From VAYN01 sp963702075 (lineage in GTDB: Bacteria > Actinomycetota > Thermoleophilia > Solirubrobacterales > 70-9): 64,000 nucleotides of DNA. Position numbers and translations under genes: made by a program. Below are positions 24,551 to 33,644 of this stretch, piece after piece. Position 1 is the stretch's first letter, and each line of letters opens with the position of its first letter. The stretch spans positions 744,001-808,000 of the forward strand of contig OY969703.1 of the NCBI GenBank assembly GCA_963702075.1, written 5' to 3'. Below the pieces are notes generated by a model, which did no database searches, was not told where the DNA came from, and saw only the letters and a list, made by a program, of their open reading frames with translations.

Positions 24551-26068
24551 ATGGCCGCTGGCAGCTTCTACGTCACCACTCCGATCTATTACGTCAATGC
24601 GGAGCCGCACCTCGGGCACGCTTACTCGACGATGGCGGCGGATGTGCTGGCCCGGCACCATCGGCAGCGGGGGGACGACGTGTTCTTCCTGACCGGGACC
24701 GATGAGCATGGGGAGCCGATCGAGAATGCGGCCAAGAAAGCTGGGGTGACGCCGCAGGAGCTGGCCGACACGAATGCGGCGAAGTTCGCGGGGATGATGC
24801 CTTCGATCGGGTCCACGAATGACTTCTTCATTCGGACCTCGGACCCGCGGCATACCGAGAAGGTCGCCGAGATCATGCAGCGGGTCTACGACAACGGCTG
24901 GGTCAACAAGGGGGTCTACGAAGGCTGGTACTGCCCTCGCTGCGCCGACTTCAAAACCGAGCGGGAGCTGGGACCCGGCAATACGTGCCCGATCCATGAG
25001 ATCCCGCTGGAAAAAGAACGGGAGGAGAACTACTTCTTCCGGCTCTCGGCTTTTCAGGCCCAGCTCGAAGGTCTCTACGAGGAGCGGCCGGACTTCGTCG
25101 TGCCCGAGTTCCGGCGCAACGAGGCGCTCTCCTTCATCAAGGGCGGGCTCGAAGACGTCTCGCTCTCGCGCCCGCAGCTGAAGTGGGGCCTGCCGCTGCC
25201 GTGGGACCCCGAGCAGCGGATGTACGTCTGGTTCGACGCCCTCCTCAACTACGTGACGGCGCTCGGCTTCGCTCGCCCCGGCGAGGACCTGACCGAGCGC
25301 TACTGGCCCGCCGACCTGCACGTGATGGCCAAGGACATCCTCAAGTTCCACGCGGTGATCTGGCCCGCCCTCTGCTTCGCCGCCGACCTCGAGCCGCCGC
25401 GGCGGATGGTGATCCACGGCTACCTGCTGATGGGCGAGAAAAAGATGTCGAAGAGCCTCGGCAACGTGCTCGATCCGTTCGAGGTGATCGAGCGCTTCGG
25501 CGCCGATGCGCTGCGCTTCTACCTCTTCCGCGAGGTCAGCTTCGGCCAGGACGGCTCGATCTCGACCGGCGGCTTCGAGCAGCGCTACGAGACCGAGCTC
25601 GCCAACGACTACGGCAACCTCGCCAGCCGGGTGCTGGCGATGGTCGACCGCTACCGCGACGGCGTCGTGCCGGTGGCGCAGGTAGACGCGACGCTGGCCG
25701 AGGACTTCGAGGGCGCCGTCGCCCGCTTCAGCGAGCTGCTCGACCGGGCCGAGCTGAGCCAGGCGCTCGACGTCACCTGGGTCCTCGTCCGCCGCCTCAA
25801 CCGCTTCGTCGAGGAAACCCAGCCATGGGTGCTGGCCAAGGACGAGGCCGACCCCGAGCGGCTCGACGAAGTCCTCTACAACCTGGTCGAGGGACTGCGG
25901 GTGACGACGCTGCTGCTCGTCCCCTACCTGCCGCAGACGAGCGAGACGCTGCTCGCCGCGCTCGCCGAAGAGGGATGCGAGCTGGCCGAGCTTGGCTCGC
26001 GCCCGGGCGGCCAGCAGGTGGAGCGGGTGGCGCCGCTCTTCCCGAAGATCGAGGCGCCGGCGGCCTGA
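24551..26068 (+). CDS. metG: Methionyl-tRNA synthetase
   Basis: 505 residues. Charges initiator and elongator tRNA-Met. Class I signatures: FYVTTPIYYVNAEPHLGHAY containing the HLGH (HIGH) motif, and GEKKMSKSLGNV (KMSKS). A zinc knuckle-like insertion shows CPRCADFK and CPIHE. No C-terminal tRNA-binding (EMAP/Trbp111) domain is present. The ATG at 24551 is preferred because the family begins close to the FYVTTPIYY strand. TGATG overlap with the downstream ABC ATPase gene. Confidence 0.97.
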   Translation: MAAGSFYVTTPIYYVNAEPHLGHAYSTMAADVLARHHRQRGDDVFFLTGTDEHGEPIENAAKKAGVTPQELADTNAAKFAGMMPSIGSTNDFFIRTSDPRHTEKVAEIMQRVYDNGWVNKGVYEGWYCPRCADFKTERELGPGNTCPIHEIPLEKEREENYFFRLSAFQAQLEGLYEERPDFVVPEFRRNEALSFIKGGLEDVSLSRPQLKWGLPLPWDPEQRMYVWFDALLNYVTALGFARPGEDLTERYWPADLHVMAKDILKFHAVIWPALCFAADLEPPRRMVIHGYLLMGEKKMSKSLGNVLDPFEVIERFGADALRFYLFREVSFGQDGSISTGGFEQRYETELANDYGNLASRVLAMVDRYRDGVVPVAQVDATLAEDFEGAVARFSELLDRAELSQALDVTWVLVRRLNRFVEETQPWVLAKDEADPERLDEVLYNLVEGLRVTTLLLVPYLPQTSETLLAALAEEGCELAELGSRPGGQQVERVAPLFPKIEAPAA

Positions 26069-26913
26069 TGGCCGCGCCGGTCCTCGCCGTCTCGCAACTG
26101 CACAAGCGCTACGGGAGCCAGGACGCCCTCGCCGGCGTCGACCTCGAGGTGGAACCCGGCCAGCTGGTCGGGCTGCTGGGGCCGAACGGGGCCGGCAAGT
26201 CGACGCTGACGAAGATCGCCTGCGGCCTGGTCCGGCCCAGCGCCGGCACGGTCGAGGTGCTGGGACGGCCGGCGGGATCGGTCGAGGCGCGCGCCGCCCT
26301 CGGCTACCTGGCCGAGCTCTTCCGCTTCCCCGGCTGGTTGAGCGCCGACGAGCTGCTGCGCTTCCACCAGCGCCTCGTCGGTTCCGACGGCGGCGCGGCG
26401 GAGCGGCGGCAACTGCTGGAGCTGGTCGAGCTCGGCGAGGCCGCCGGCAAGCGGGTCGAGGCGATGTCGAAGGGGATGCAGCAGCGGCTCGGGATCGCCC
26501 AGGCCCTGGTCGGCTCGCCGCGCCTGCTGCTGCTCGACGAGCCGACCAGCGCCCTCGACCCTGTGGGGCGGCGGATCGTCCGCGAGCTGCTCGAGGAGCT
26601 GCGCCGCCGCGGCGTCTCGGTCCTGCTCAACTCCCACCTCCTGAGCGAGGTCGAGCTGATCTGCGACCACGTCGCGATCATCGCCCGCGGCCGCCTGGTC
26701 AAGGCGGGGACGCCGCAAGAGCTGGCGGGGCCCTCGGCGGTCGTGGTCGAGACCGCCGCCGGGGTTATGACCTTCGACGGCGCGGGGCGCGAGGAGGCGC
26801 CGGCGATCGTCGCCGAGTTGGTCAGGGTCGGCGAGCGCGTCTACCGGGTCGAGGTCCGGCACAGCTCACTCGAAGACGTCTACCTCGAGGCAGTCGGCGG
26901 GGAGACCGGATGA
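26068..26913 (+). CDS. ABC transporter ATP-binding protein
   Basis: 281 residues with a complete nucleotide-binding domain: Walker A GPNGAGKST, Q-loop region, signature MSKGMQQRLGIAQALV, Walker B LLLLDEPTSALDP and the H-loop NSHLLSE. The signature MSKGM variant is common in ABC-2-type exporters. The C-terminal ~70 residues resemble the regulatory tail of CcmA/NatA-like ATPases. The start overlaps the metG stop and the stop overlaps the permease start (ATGA), so three genes are coupled. Exported substrate unknown. Confidence 0.93.
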   Translation: MAAPVLAVSQLHKRYGSQDALAGVDLEVEPGQLVGLLGPNGAGKSTLTKIACGLVRPSAGTVEVLGRPAGSVEARAALGYLAELFRFPGWLSADELLRFHQRLVGSDGGAAERRQLLELVELGEAAGKRVEAMSKGMQQRLGIAQALVGSPRLLLLDEPTSALDPVGRRIVRELLEELRRRGVSVLLNSHLLSEVELICDHVAIIARGRLVKAGTPQELAGPSAVVVETAAGVMTFDGAGREEAPAIVAELVRVGERVYRVEVRHSSLEDVYLEAVGGETG

Positions 26914-27782
26914 ACGCCACCGCCCTGCGCTCGGCGGCGACCGTGGTCGCCCTCTCGATCCAGGAGGGGATCCGCCGCCGGGTCTTCCTCGCGGTCCTCG
27001 TCCTCACCCTCGCCTTCCTCGCGCTCTACGGCCTCGGCGCCCACTTCGCCTTCAAGGACGTCGACGAATTCGCCGCCGGCGAACCGCAGATCCTCGATCC
27101 CCACGCCTTCACCGGGGCGACGATCTTCGGCCTGGCGATGTTTGCGACCCTCTTCCTCGGCGCCGTGCTGGCGGTCTTCCTCACCCTCGGCGTGGTCCGC
27201 GGCGATGCAGAGTTGGGGCTGCTGCAGCCGATCGTCGTGCGGCCGATCGGGCGGACGACGATGCTGCTCGCCCGCTTCGCCGGCGCTGCCCTGCTCTCGG
27301 CCGCCTACGTGATCGCCGTCTACCTCGCGGCCTACGCGATCACCGAGGCGACCGGCCACTGGGCTCCGGACCACCTGCTCGGACCGGCCCTCGCGCTGGC
27401 GCTGGCGGTGGCGATCATCGCCGCGCTCTCGCTGCTCGTCTCCACGGTGCTCTCGGTGACGGCGCAGGGGATCGTCGTCTTCATGGTCTTCGGCGCCGGT
27501 CTTACCGCCGGCCTGCTGGCCCAGATCGGCCACGCGATCCACTCGCACTCGCTGCACACGATCGGCCGCGTCGCCAGCTGGGCGCTCCCCTTCGAGGGTC
27601 TCTACGCCGCCGGCCTGCACGCGCTGATCTCCGGCACCTCCGGGCTGACCGGAGTGGTGCTGCAGCTCGGTCCCTTCGGCGGCTCCGAGGCGGCTGGGCC
27701 CGGCTTGATCCTCTGGGCCTTCGCCTACCTGCTCGGCGTCCTCGCGCTCGCCGCCTTCGTCTTCTCGCGCCGGGATCTCTAG
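26910..27782 (+). CDS. ABC-2-type transporter permease
   Basis: 290 residues with six predicted membrane helices (about 24-46, 75-100, 125-148, 158-190, 200-215, 262-285). The pattern of a long first loop and paired helices matches ABC-2 permeases of the NosY/NatB kind (GDAELGLLQPIVVRPIGRTTMLLARF is a typical cytoplasmic segment). It starts inside the ATPase stop codon (ATGA) and would form a 2+2 transporter with it. A 9-bp hairpin follows 20 bp after the stop. Confidence 0.9.
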   Translation: MNATALRSAATVVALSIQEGIRRRVFLAVLVLTLAFLALYGLGAHFAFKDVDEFAAGEPQILDPHAFTGATIFGLAMFATLFLGAVLAVFLTLGVVRGDAELGLLQPIVVRPIGRTTMLLARFAGAALLSAAYVIAVYLAAYAITEATGHWAPDHLLGPALALALAVAIIAALSLLVSTVLSVTAQGIVVFMVFGAGLTAGLLAQIGHAIHSHSLHTIGRVASWALPFEGLYAAGLHALISGTSGLTGVVLQLGPFGGSEAAGPGLILWAFAYLLGVLALAAFVFSRRDL

Positions 27783-27802
27783 GGCCTGGCCCCCGAGCGA
27801 GA

Positions 27803-27833
27803 CGCTCCTCTCCGCCCTGGACGAAGAGGAGCG
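27803..27833 (+). terminator. Hairpin after the metG-ABC operon
   Basis: Perfect 9-bp stem CGCTCCTCT (27803-27811) with AGAGGAGCG (27825-27833) and a 13-nt loop. No T-run; it lies between convergent genes and may serve both. Confidence 0.45.
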
Positions 27834-27853
27834 CCGGCTGGGTTAGCAGTGCG

Positions 27854-28471
27854 CTAGAGCACCCCGATCGGGCCAGCGTTGCCTTTGATCCGGTAGGGGC
27901 CGACGAGTTTGCCGCCTTCGTAGGCCCCTTCTTTAGGGCCGCATTTCGCGTTCAGCGAGTAGTTCAGCGGCGCCACGTCGAGCCTGGCTTCGATTTCTTT
28001 TTCTTCGATGTTGATGAAGTCGATGAAGCCCGGGCCTTCACCGGCGGTCGGCGGGATTTTCATCACGCATTCGCCGGCGGTGACGACGATTTCTTTTCCA
28101 GTCGGGCAGAGGATTTTCATCGCCCCCATCGCTTCTTTCGGGTTGAGCAGCAGCCCCGCTTCGAACGTGTAGGTGCAGCCGTTGATCGCCACCGCCGCCG
28201 GTTTGCCGACGAAGGTGCAGTTTTCGTAGCTGGGGGCGAAGACGACCGTTTTCGATTGCGCCGCGAGGTTGCCGGTGATTTTCGCCGTCACGCATCTCAA
28301 CGGCCCGGCCACGCTGATGAATTCGTGGACGCCTACCTGGTTGCCGGTAAGAGCCGCTGGATATTTTTCCGACGCGAATTCGGCCACTTTCGCCGAAGCG
28401 GTGCTGGCGAGCGCGCCGATGGCGAGCGCGGCGACGACCAGCGCTCCCAGTGCTTTCATTCTCCTTGACAT
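27854..28471 (-). CDS. Secreted Cys-containing protein of a Solirubrobacterales-type family
   Basis: 205 residues. Sec signal peptide with cleavage after ASTASA (about residue 27). The mature part is beta-rich with Cys residues spaced as if for disulfides (PLRCVTAKI, YENCTF, INGCTY, KILCPTG, GECVM, AKCGP) and repeated FVxKPAAV/TFEAG-like strands. I recall multicopy secreted proteins of this appearance in this order, none with a known role. Every Glu codon I read here is GAA. It has its own near-consensus promoter upstream. Confidence 0.75.
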   Translation of the reverse strand: MSRRMKALGALVVAALAIGALASTASAKVAEFASEKYPAALTGNQVGVHEFISVAGPLRCVTAKITGNLAAQSKTVVFAPSYENCTFVGKPAAVAINGCTYTFEAGLLLNPKEAMGAMKILCPTGKEIVVTAGECVMKIPPTAGEGPGFIDFINIEEKEIEARLDVAPLNYSLNAKCGPKEGAYEGGKLVGPYRIKGNAGPIGVL

Positions 28472-28516
28472 CGCACTACTCCCTTCCCCTGCCTTGGAAG
28501 GACCCTGGTTAGTCCG

Positions 28517-28545
28517 ATTAAAGTCAAGGATCTATGAGCTATCAA
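28517..28545 (-). promoter_or_regulatory. Near-consensus sigma-70-type promoter for the secreted protein
   Basis: On the minus strand TTGATA (28540-28545), an exact 17-bp spacer and TTTAAT (28517-28522) lie about 46 bp upstream of the ATG at 28471. This is the best two-box match in the window, and the region is unusually AT-rich. Confidence 0.65.
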
Positions 28546-28584
28546 CTGATATGTGTATAAAAATCAGCGCCGGCGATTGGACGC

Positions 28585-29754
28585 TTACACAGATCTCTGA
28601 GTACTGAGCAGCTCGGGTCCGATCTCGCTCGGGCGGGTGAGGCCGCAGAGCGCCATCGACAGGTCGAACTCGGCGAGGACCATCTTCAGCACCGCTTCCA
28701 CTCCCGCTTGCCCGTCGAGCGCCAGGCCCCAGAGGTAGGGGCGGCCGAGGCAGACGGCGTCGGCGCCGAGGGCCAGCGCCTTGAGGACGTCGGCGCCGCC
28801 GCGGACGCCGCTGTCGAAGAGGATCGCCAGTTCGCCGCCGACCGCTTCGGCGATCGGTGGCAGCGCGTCGAGCGAGGCAAGCGCGCCGTCGACCTGGCGG
28901 CCGCCGTGGTTGGAGACGACGATCCCGTCGAGGCCGCGCCGCGCCGCCTCGCGCGCGTCGTCGGCGTGCTGGATCCCCTTGACCACGATCGGCAGCGAGG
29001 TCATCTCGCGCAGCTGGCCGAGGTCGTCCCAGCTCAGCGACGGGTTCGCCTGGACGCCGAGGAAGTGGCCGGTCGCCATCCCCTGGTCCTCCTCCGGCGT
29101 CTTCTCCAGGGCTCCGCGGAAGACCGGGTCCTGGAAGTAGTTGGCGACGCCCATGCCGTTGAGGAAGGGCAGCCAGGCCTGCTGCAGGTCGCGCGGCTTC
29201 CAGCCCGGGATGAAGGTGTCGACGGTGAGGACGATGGCGCCGTAGCCGGCCGCCTCGGCGCGCTCGACGAGGCTGCGGGCAAGGCCCGGGTCGTTCGGCC
29301 AGTAGAGCTGGAACCAGCGTGGCGCCTCGCCGCCGGCCGCAGCGATCTCCTCGAGCGAGAAGTGGGAGGCGGTGCTGGCGATCATCGGCACTCCGACCGC
29401 GGCGGCGGCGCGCGCGGTCGCCAGCTCGCCGTCGTCGTGGACGACCTTCTGGACCCCGATCGGCGCCAGCAGCAGCGGCGCCGGCATCGCCGTGCCGAGG
29501 ACGTTCGTCGAGAGGTCGCGCTGGCTGACGTCGCGGAGCACCCGCGGCACGATCCGGCGGCGGCCGAAGGCCTCGCGGTTGGCCCGCATCGTCTCCTCCG
29601 AGCCGGCGCCGGCGCAGACGTAGCTGGCCGCTTTCGGGTCCATCGCCGCCACCCCTCGCTCCTCCAGCTCGGCGACCGAGACCGGGATCGCCGGCGTCTC
29701 GCCGCCGAGCCCCCGGAGGTAGATCTCGCGGTAGTAGTCGGCGGGGTCGGCCAT
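28585..29754 (-). CDS. FMN-dependent alpha-hydroxy-acid oxidase/dehydrogenase
   Basis: 389 residues from the ATG at 29754; the frame stays open far upstream but crosses other genes. This FMN TIM-barrel family oxidises L-2-hydroxy acids such as lactate, glycolate or mandelate. The catalytic His and substrate Arg are in VSNHGGRQVDGA. The FMN phosphate site is FDSGVRGGADVLKALALGAD followed by AVCLGRPYLWGL. The N-terminal DPKAASYVCAGAGSEETMRAN also matches the family. No membrane insertion loop is evident. TATCCT lies 7 nt before the ATG. Confidence 0.92.
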   Translation of the reverse strand: MADPADYYREIYLRGLGGETPAIPVSVAELEERGVAAMDPKAASYVCAGAGSEETMRANREAFGRRRIVPRVLRDVSQRDLSTNVLGTAMPAPLLLAPIGVQKVVHDDGELATARAAAAVGVPMIASTASHFSLEEIAAAGGEAPRWFQLYWPNDPGLARSLVERAEAAGYGAIVLTVDTFIPGWKPRDLQQAWLPFLNGMGVANYFQDPVFRGALEKTPEEDQGMATGHFLGVQANPSLSWDDLGQLREMTSLPIVVKGIQHADDAREAARRGLDGIVVSNHGGRQVDGALASLDALPPIAEAVGGELAILFDSGVRGGADVLKALALGADAVCLGRPYLWGLALDGQAGVEAVLKMVLAEFDLSMALCGLTRPSEIGPELLSTQRSV

Positions 29755-29761
29755 CGGGCGA

Positions 29762-29771
29762 AGGATAGGCT
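29762..29771. promoter_or_regulatory. Overlapping divergent -10 boxes for the hydroxy-acid oxidase and tatD
   Basis: Minus-strand TATCCT (29762-29767) and plus-strand TAGGCT (29766-29771) share two bases inside the 27-bp gap between divergent starts. They sit 7 nt and 10 nt from their ATGs. Confidence 0.45.
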
Positions 29772-29781
29772 GAGCCGGCCG

Positions 29782-30549
29782 ATGATCGACTCCCACACGC
29801 ACCTGTTCCTCTGCGAGGGCGGAGAGGCTGAGCTCGTCGCCGCGGCTGCCGGGGTGGGGGTGGTGCGGATGCTGACGGTCGGGATGAACGCGGAGACGAA
29901 CGCCGAGGCGGTGGCCAGCACGGAGCGCTTCGGGGCGGTCTTCGCCGCCGTCGGCCGCCATCCCAACGAGGCGAGCGGGTTCGACGACGCGGCGGCGGTG
30001 GAAATCCGCGAGCTCGGCCGGCACGAGAAGGTGCGGGCGATCGGCGAGACCGGGCTCGACTTCTACCGCGACTACGCCGCAGCGGACGACCAGCGGCGCG
30101 CCTTCCGCGCCCAGATCGAGATCGCCCGTGAGCTCGAGCTGCCGATCGTGATCCACGCCCGCGATCCGGATGGAGAGACGAGCGCGATCGACGAGATCTT
30201 CGAGACCCTCGATGCCCACGCCGGCGAGGCGCCGGTGATCCTTCACTGCTTCGCGGCGCCGCAGCGGGTCGGCGATGCGGCCGAGCGCGGCTGGTACTGC
30301 TCGTTCGCCGGCAACGCCACCTACCCGAGCGCCAAGGAGCTGCGCTTCGCCGCGGCGAAGGTGCCGGAGGACCGGATCCTTGTCGAGACCGACGCCCCCT
30401 ACCTGGCGCCGCAGCCGATGCGTGGCAAGCGCAACCAGCCCGCCTTCGTGGTCGAGATCGCCCAGGCGATCGCCGCCGAGCGCGGCGTCTCCTACGAGGA
30501 TCTGGAGCGCACGTTCGAGGCCAACGCGCGCGCCCTGTTCGACTGGTAG
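29782..30549 (+). CDS. tatD: TatD-family metal-dependent deoxyribonuclease
   Basis: 255 residues. TatD proteins are TIM-barrel metallo-hydrolases acting as 3'-5' DNA exonucleases. Metal ligands are visible: the N-terminal MIDSHTHLF (HxH), AIGETGLDF (Glu), IVIHARDPDGET (His), ILHCFAAP (His) and LVETDAPYLAP (Asp). KRNQPAFV after this is also typical. The ATG at 29782 is chosen because the family starts right at the HxH. It is followed by ksgA after 3 bp; rpfB, which lies here in M. tuberculosis as I recall, is absent. Confidence 0.95.
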   Translation: MIDSHTHLFLCEGGEAELVAAAAGVGVVRMLTVGMNAETNAEAVASTERFGAVFAAVGRHPNEASGFDDAAAVEIRELGRHEKVRAIGETGLDFYRDYAAADDQRRAFRAQIEIARELELPIVIHARDPDGETSAIDEIFETLDAHAGEAPVILHCFAAPQRVGDAAERGWYCSFAGNATYPSAKELRFAAAKVPEDRILVETDAPYLAPQPMRGKRNQPAFVVEIAQAIAAERGVSYEDLERTFEANARALFDW

Positions 30550-30552
30550 CGC

Positions 30553-31311
30553 GTGGTCCGGCTCGGGCAGAACTTCCTCGCCGATCCCAACCTGCTCGAC
30601 GCGATCGTCCGCGACGCAGGTCTGGCCACCGGTGATGTCGTGCTCGAGGTCGGGGCGGGGGAGGGGGTGCTGAGCGAGCGGCTGGCTGTCGTGGCAGCGC
30701 ACCTGCACACGGTCGAGATCGACCGCGGGTTGGAGCCGGCCCTGTCGCGGGTCGCGGCGCTGCCGAACGTCGAGCTGCACTGGGGCGACGCGATGAGGCT
30801 CGACCTCGGGGCGCTGCGGCCGGAGCCGACGGCGATGGTCGCCAACCTGCCCTACTCGGTGGCGACGCCGCTGATCCTGCGAACGATTGAGCAGCTGCCC
30901 ACGCTGCAACGCTGGACGGTGATGGTGCAGCGGGAGATCGCCGACCGCCTGCGCGCCGGGCCGGGCAGCCGCACCTACGGCGGCCCTAGCGCGATCGCCC
31001 AGCTCGCCTGCGGGGTCGAGCTGGTGCGAGCGGTCGATCCCGCCGTCTTCAAGCCGCGCCCGCGGGTCGACTCGGCGATCCTGCGCCTGCGGCGGACGGG
31101 GCCGGGCGCCGACGCGGAGACCCGGCGGCTGATCCGCGCCGCCTTCGCCCACCGGCGCAAGTCGCTGGCGCGCTCGCTCGAGCACGCGCGGCCGGGATCG
31201 CTGGCGCCGGCGCGGGCGGCGCTGGCCGAGCTGGGCCTGCCGGAGGACGCCCGGGCCGAGGCGCTGGCGCCCGAGCAATTCGCTGCCCTCTCCGCCAAGC
31301 TGCGCGCTTAA
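30553..31311 (+). CDS. rsmA: 16S rRNA dimethyladenosine transferase KsgA/RsmA
   Basis: 252 residues. Dimethylates A1518 and A1519 of 16S rRNA during small-subunit maturation. Motifs: LGQNFLADPNLLDAIV at the start, SAM motif I VLEVGAGEGVLSERL, the acidic VEIDRGLE, and the catalytic NLPYSVATPLI. The usual VFKPRPRVDSAILRLRR and C-terminal RRKSLARSL follow. GTG start three bases after the tatD stop. IspE follows after 3 bp. Confidence 0.96.
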   Translation: MVRLGQNFLADPNLLDAIVRDAGLATGDVVLEVGAGEGVLSERLAVVAAHLHTVEIDRGLEPALSRVAALPNVELHWGDAMRLDLGALRPEPTAMVANLPYSVATPLILRTIEQLPTLQRWTVMVQREIADRLRAGPGSRTYGGPSAIAQLACGVELVRAVDPAVFKPRPRVDSAILRLRRTGPGADAETRRLIRAAFAHRRKSLARSLEHARPGSLAPARAALAELGLPEDARAEALAPEQFAALSAKLRA

Positions 31312-31314
31312 GCG

Positions 31315-32154
31315 ATGCTCGTCCACGCCCCCGCGAAGCTCAACCTCTGCCTCTACCTGGGTGCCCCGCGCGAGGACGGCCTGCACGAGCTCTGCTCGCT
31401 GTTCGAGCCGCTGGCGTTGGCGGACCTGCTCGAGGTCTCGCCGGCCGAGCGCGACGAGGTCGCCTGCCCCGGGGTCGAGGGCGAGAACCTGGCGGCGCGA
31501 GCGCTGGCCGGCCTGCGCAAGCGCGGTTGGAATCACGAGCCGCTGCGGATCGAGATCGAGAAGCGGGTGCCGGTCGCGGCCGGGCTCGGCGGCGGCAGCG
31601 GCGACGCGGCGGCGGTCCTGCGGCTGGCGGCGGGCGAGGTCGCCGACCTGCCGCAGTTGGCGGCGGAGCTCGGCGCCGATGTGCCCTCGCAGCTGCGCCC
31701 GTCGCTGGCGCTGGTCCGCGGCGCCGGCGAGCGGGTCGAGCCGTTGCCCGAGCCGGTCGAGCATGCGGCGGTGCTGTTGCCCGGCGGCGGCGGGCTCAGC
31801 ACGGCGGCGGTCTTCGCCGAGGCCGATCGGCTCGGGCTCGGTCGCTCAGCCGTCGAGCTCGACGAGCTGGCGGCGCGGTTGCGCGAGGCCGCCGGCGCCG
31901 GCGCCTCGCCGCTCGGCTATCCCGAGCTGCTGGTCAACGACCTCGCCGAGGCGGCGCTCTCGCTGCGCCCCGACATCGGCGACGCGCTCGAGGCGCTGCG
32001 CAAAGCCGGCGCCCCGATCGCGATCCTCAGCGGCTCCGGACCGACCGCGGTCGGCCTCTTCCCGGACCTCGCCTCCGCCCGCGATGCCGCCGAGGCAACC
32101 GGGTACGAGGAAGCCATCGTCTGCGCCGCCGGACACGCGAGACTGACGCCGTGA
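31315..32154 (+). CDS. ispE: 4-diphosphocytidyl-2-C-methyl-D-erythritol kinase IspE
   Basis: 279 residues. Phosphorylates CDP-methylerythritol in the MEP isoprenoid pathway. GHMP-kinase motifs: APAKLNLCLYLG (substrate side), PVAAGLGGGSGDAAAVL (ATP loop) and LSGSGPTAVGLF near the end. Length is a little short of E. coli IspE (283) but complete. GTGA overlap with the downstream DedA-PAP2 gene, so isoprenoid supply and a lipid-phosphate enzyme are translationally coupled. Confidence 0.95.
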   Translation: MLVHAPAKLNLCLYLGAPREDGLHELCSLFEPLALADLLEVSPAERDEVACPGVEGENLAARALAGLRKRGWNHEPLRIEIEKRVPVAAGLGGGSGDAAAVLRLAAGEVADLPQLAAELGADVPSQLRPSLALVRGAGERVEPLPEPVEHAAVLLPGGGGLSTAAVFAEADRLGLGRSAVELDELAARLREAAGAGASPLGYPELLVNDLAEAALSLRPDIGDALEALRKAGAPIAILSGSGPTAVGLFPDLASARDAAEATGYEEAIVCAAGHARLTP

Positions 32155-33644
32155 AGCTGCCTGGGGAGGGAGAGGGCGAGGGCCCGATCACCCGTAAACG
32201 GATCGTCCTCGCGGTCGTCGCCGTCGCGGTAGCGGTCGGCTACTTCTTCCTCAGCCGCGAGCTCGGCAGCCTCGACCTGCAGAACCTGCTCGAAGACATC
32301 TCCAACACGCTCGGCGCCTGGACCTACCTGCTGGTCGGGGCCTTCGCCTTCGCCGAGACCGGCGCCTTCGTCGGCTTGGTGGTGCCGGGGGAGACGGTGA
32401 TGCTGCTCGGCGGCGCCGTCGCCGGCCAGGGCGCGATCGACATCTACCTGCTGATCGCGGTCGCCTGGTTTGCGGCCTGGCTCGGCGACACCACGAGCTT
32501 CTTCCTCGGCCGCAAGTTGGGCCGCAGCTTCGTCCTCGACCACGGCCCCAAGGTCGGGATCAGCCACGAGCGCTTCGAAAAAGTCGAGGACTACTTCGGC
32601 CGCCACGGCGGCAAGACGATCTTCATCGGCCGCTTCATCAGCCTCGTCCGCGCCTTTGCGCCGTTCATCGCCGGCAGCTCGGGGATGCGGTACCGCGCCT
32701 TTGTCCCCTACTCGATCCTCGGCACCGGCCTCTGGGCAACCGCCCACATCCTCGTCGGCTACTTCTTCTCCCGCAGCATCGAGACCGCCGGCAAGTACGC
32801 CGCCAAAGGAGCCTTCCTGCTGGCGACGCTGATCGTCGTCGTGGTCGGGATCGTCTGGCTCTACCGCCGCTTCCGCGAGCAGGAGAACCGCGAGAAGGCG
32901 GTGCGCTGGATGGAGGGGCACGGGGCGACGCGGTGGCTGGTCGAGCTCGCTCGCAAGCCGCAACTCCGCTTCCTCTGGGACCGGGTGACGCCGGGCGGCA
33001 CCTTCGGCCTCGAATTCACCTCGCTGATGGCTACCCTCGCGGTCGCCTCTTTCGTCCTCGTCGCCTACGCGGTCGTCGTCGGCGAAAGTCCGGGGCCGAC
33101 CCCGGGCGACGAAACCGCGCAGGAAATCGTCGACCACCTGCGCAGCGGCGCCCTCACCGACATCGCCAAGGCGATCACCTGGCTCGGGGCGGGCGGGGTC
33201 GTCACCGCGCTGGCGGCGATCTGCGGCGCTCTGCTCATCTGGCGGCGGCGCTGGACCGAGTTCTGGGTCCTGGTCGCGGGGATGGCGATCACCCAGACCG
33301 GGATCGACGTCCTCAAGGAAGTGGTCGACCGGCCGCGCCCGGCGGGCGGGCTCGTCGACACCGCCGGCTCCTCGTTCCCGAGCGGCCACGCCGCCCACTC
33401 GGTCTTCTACCTCTGGCTGGCGGTGACGATCGTGTTGCGGCTGCGGCCGGGGATGGCCCGCGGCGCCGCCGTGGTCGCGACCGGTTTCGCGCTGACGGCG
33501 CTGATCGGCCTCTCGCGCGTCTACCTGGGCGTCCATTACCTCAGCGACGTCAGCGGCGGCTGGGCGCTCGGGGCCGCGGCCTTCTCGCTCGCGGCGGCGG
33601 TCGGGCTGGTCGTCTCGCAAGTTCGGCAGAATCCAGAGCCGTGA
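32151..33644 (+). CDS. DedA-family protein fused to PAP2 phosphatase
   Basis: 497 residues. Residues ~1-235 are a DedA/VTT domain: FAETGAFVGLVVPGETVML, GDTTSFFLGRKLG, FIGRFISLVRAFAPFIAGSSGM, GTGLWA. DedA proteins move lipid carriers such as undecaprenyl phosphate across the membrane. Residues ~310-497 are a PAP2 domain with KEVVDRPRP, PSGHAAHS and SRVYLGVHYLSDV, the three motifs of undecaprenyl-pyrophosphate phosphatase-like enzymes. One protein could therefore dephosphorylate and flip the carrier. GTG start overlaps the ispE stop. Confidence 0.92.
   Translation: MKLPGEGEGEGPITRKRIVLAVVAVAVAVGYFFLSRELGSLDLQNLLEDISNTLGAWTYLLVGAFAFAETGAFVGLVVPGETVMLLGGAVAGQGAIDIYLLIAVAWFAAWLGDTTSFFLGRKLGRSFVLDHGPKVGISHERFEKVEDYFGRHGGKTIFIGRFISLVRAFAPFIAGSSGMRYRAFVPYSILGTGLWATAHILVGYFFSRSIETAGKYAAKGAFLLATLIVVVVGIVWLYRRFREQENREKAVRWMEGHGATRWLVELARKPQLRFLWDRVTPGGTFGLEFTSLMATLAVASFVLVAYAVVVGESPGPTPGDETAQEIVDHLRSGALTDIAKAITWLGAGGVVTALAAICGALLIWRRRWTEFWVLVAGMAITQTGIDVLKEVVDRPRPAGGLVDTAGSSFPSGHAAHSVFYLWLAVTIVLRLRPGMARGAAVVATGFALTALIGLSRVYLGVHYLSDVSGGWALGAAAFSLAAAVGLVVSQVRQNPEP

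Noticed and set aside
29755..31764. Upstream extension of the hydroxy-acid oxidase frame to 1059 codons
   Set aside because: The added part lies antisense to tatD, ksgA and ispE; the family start and a -10 box support ATG 29754.
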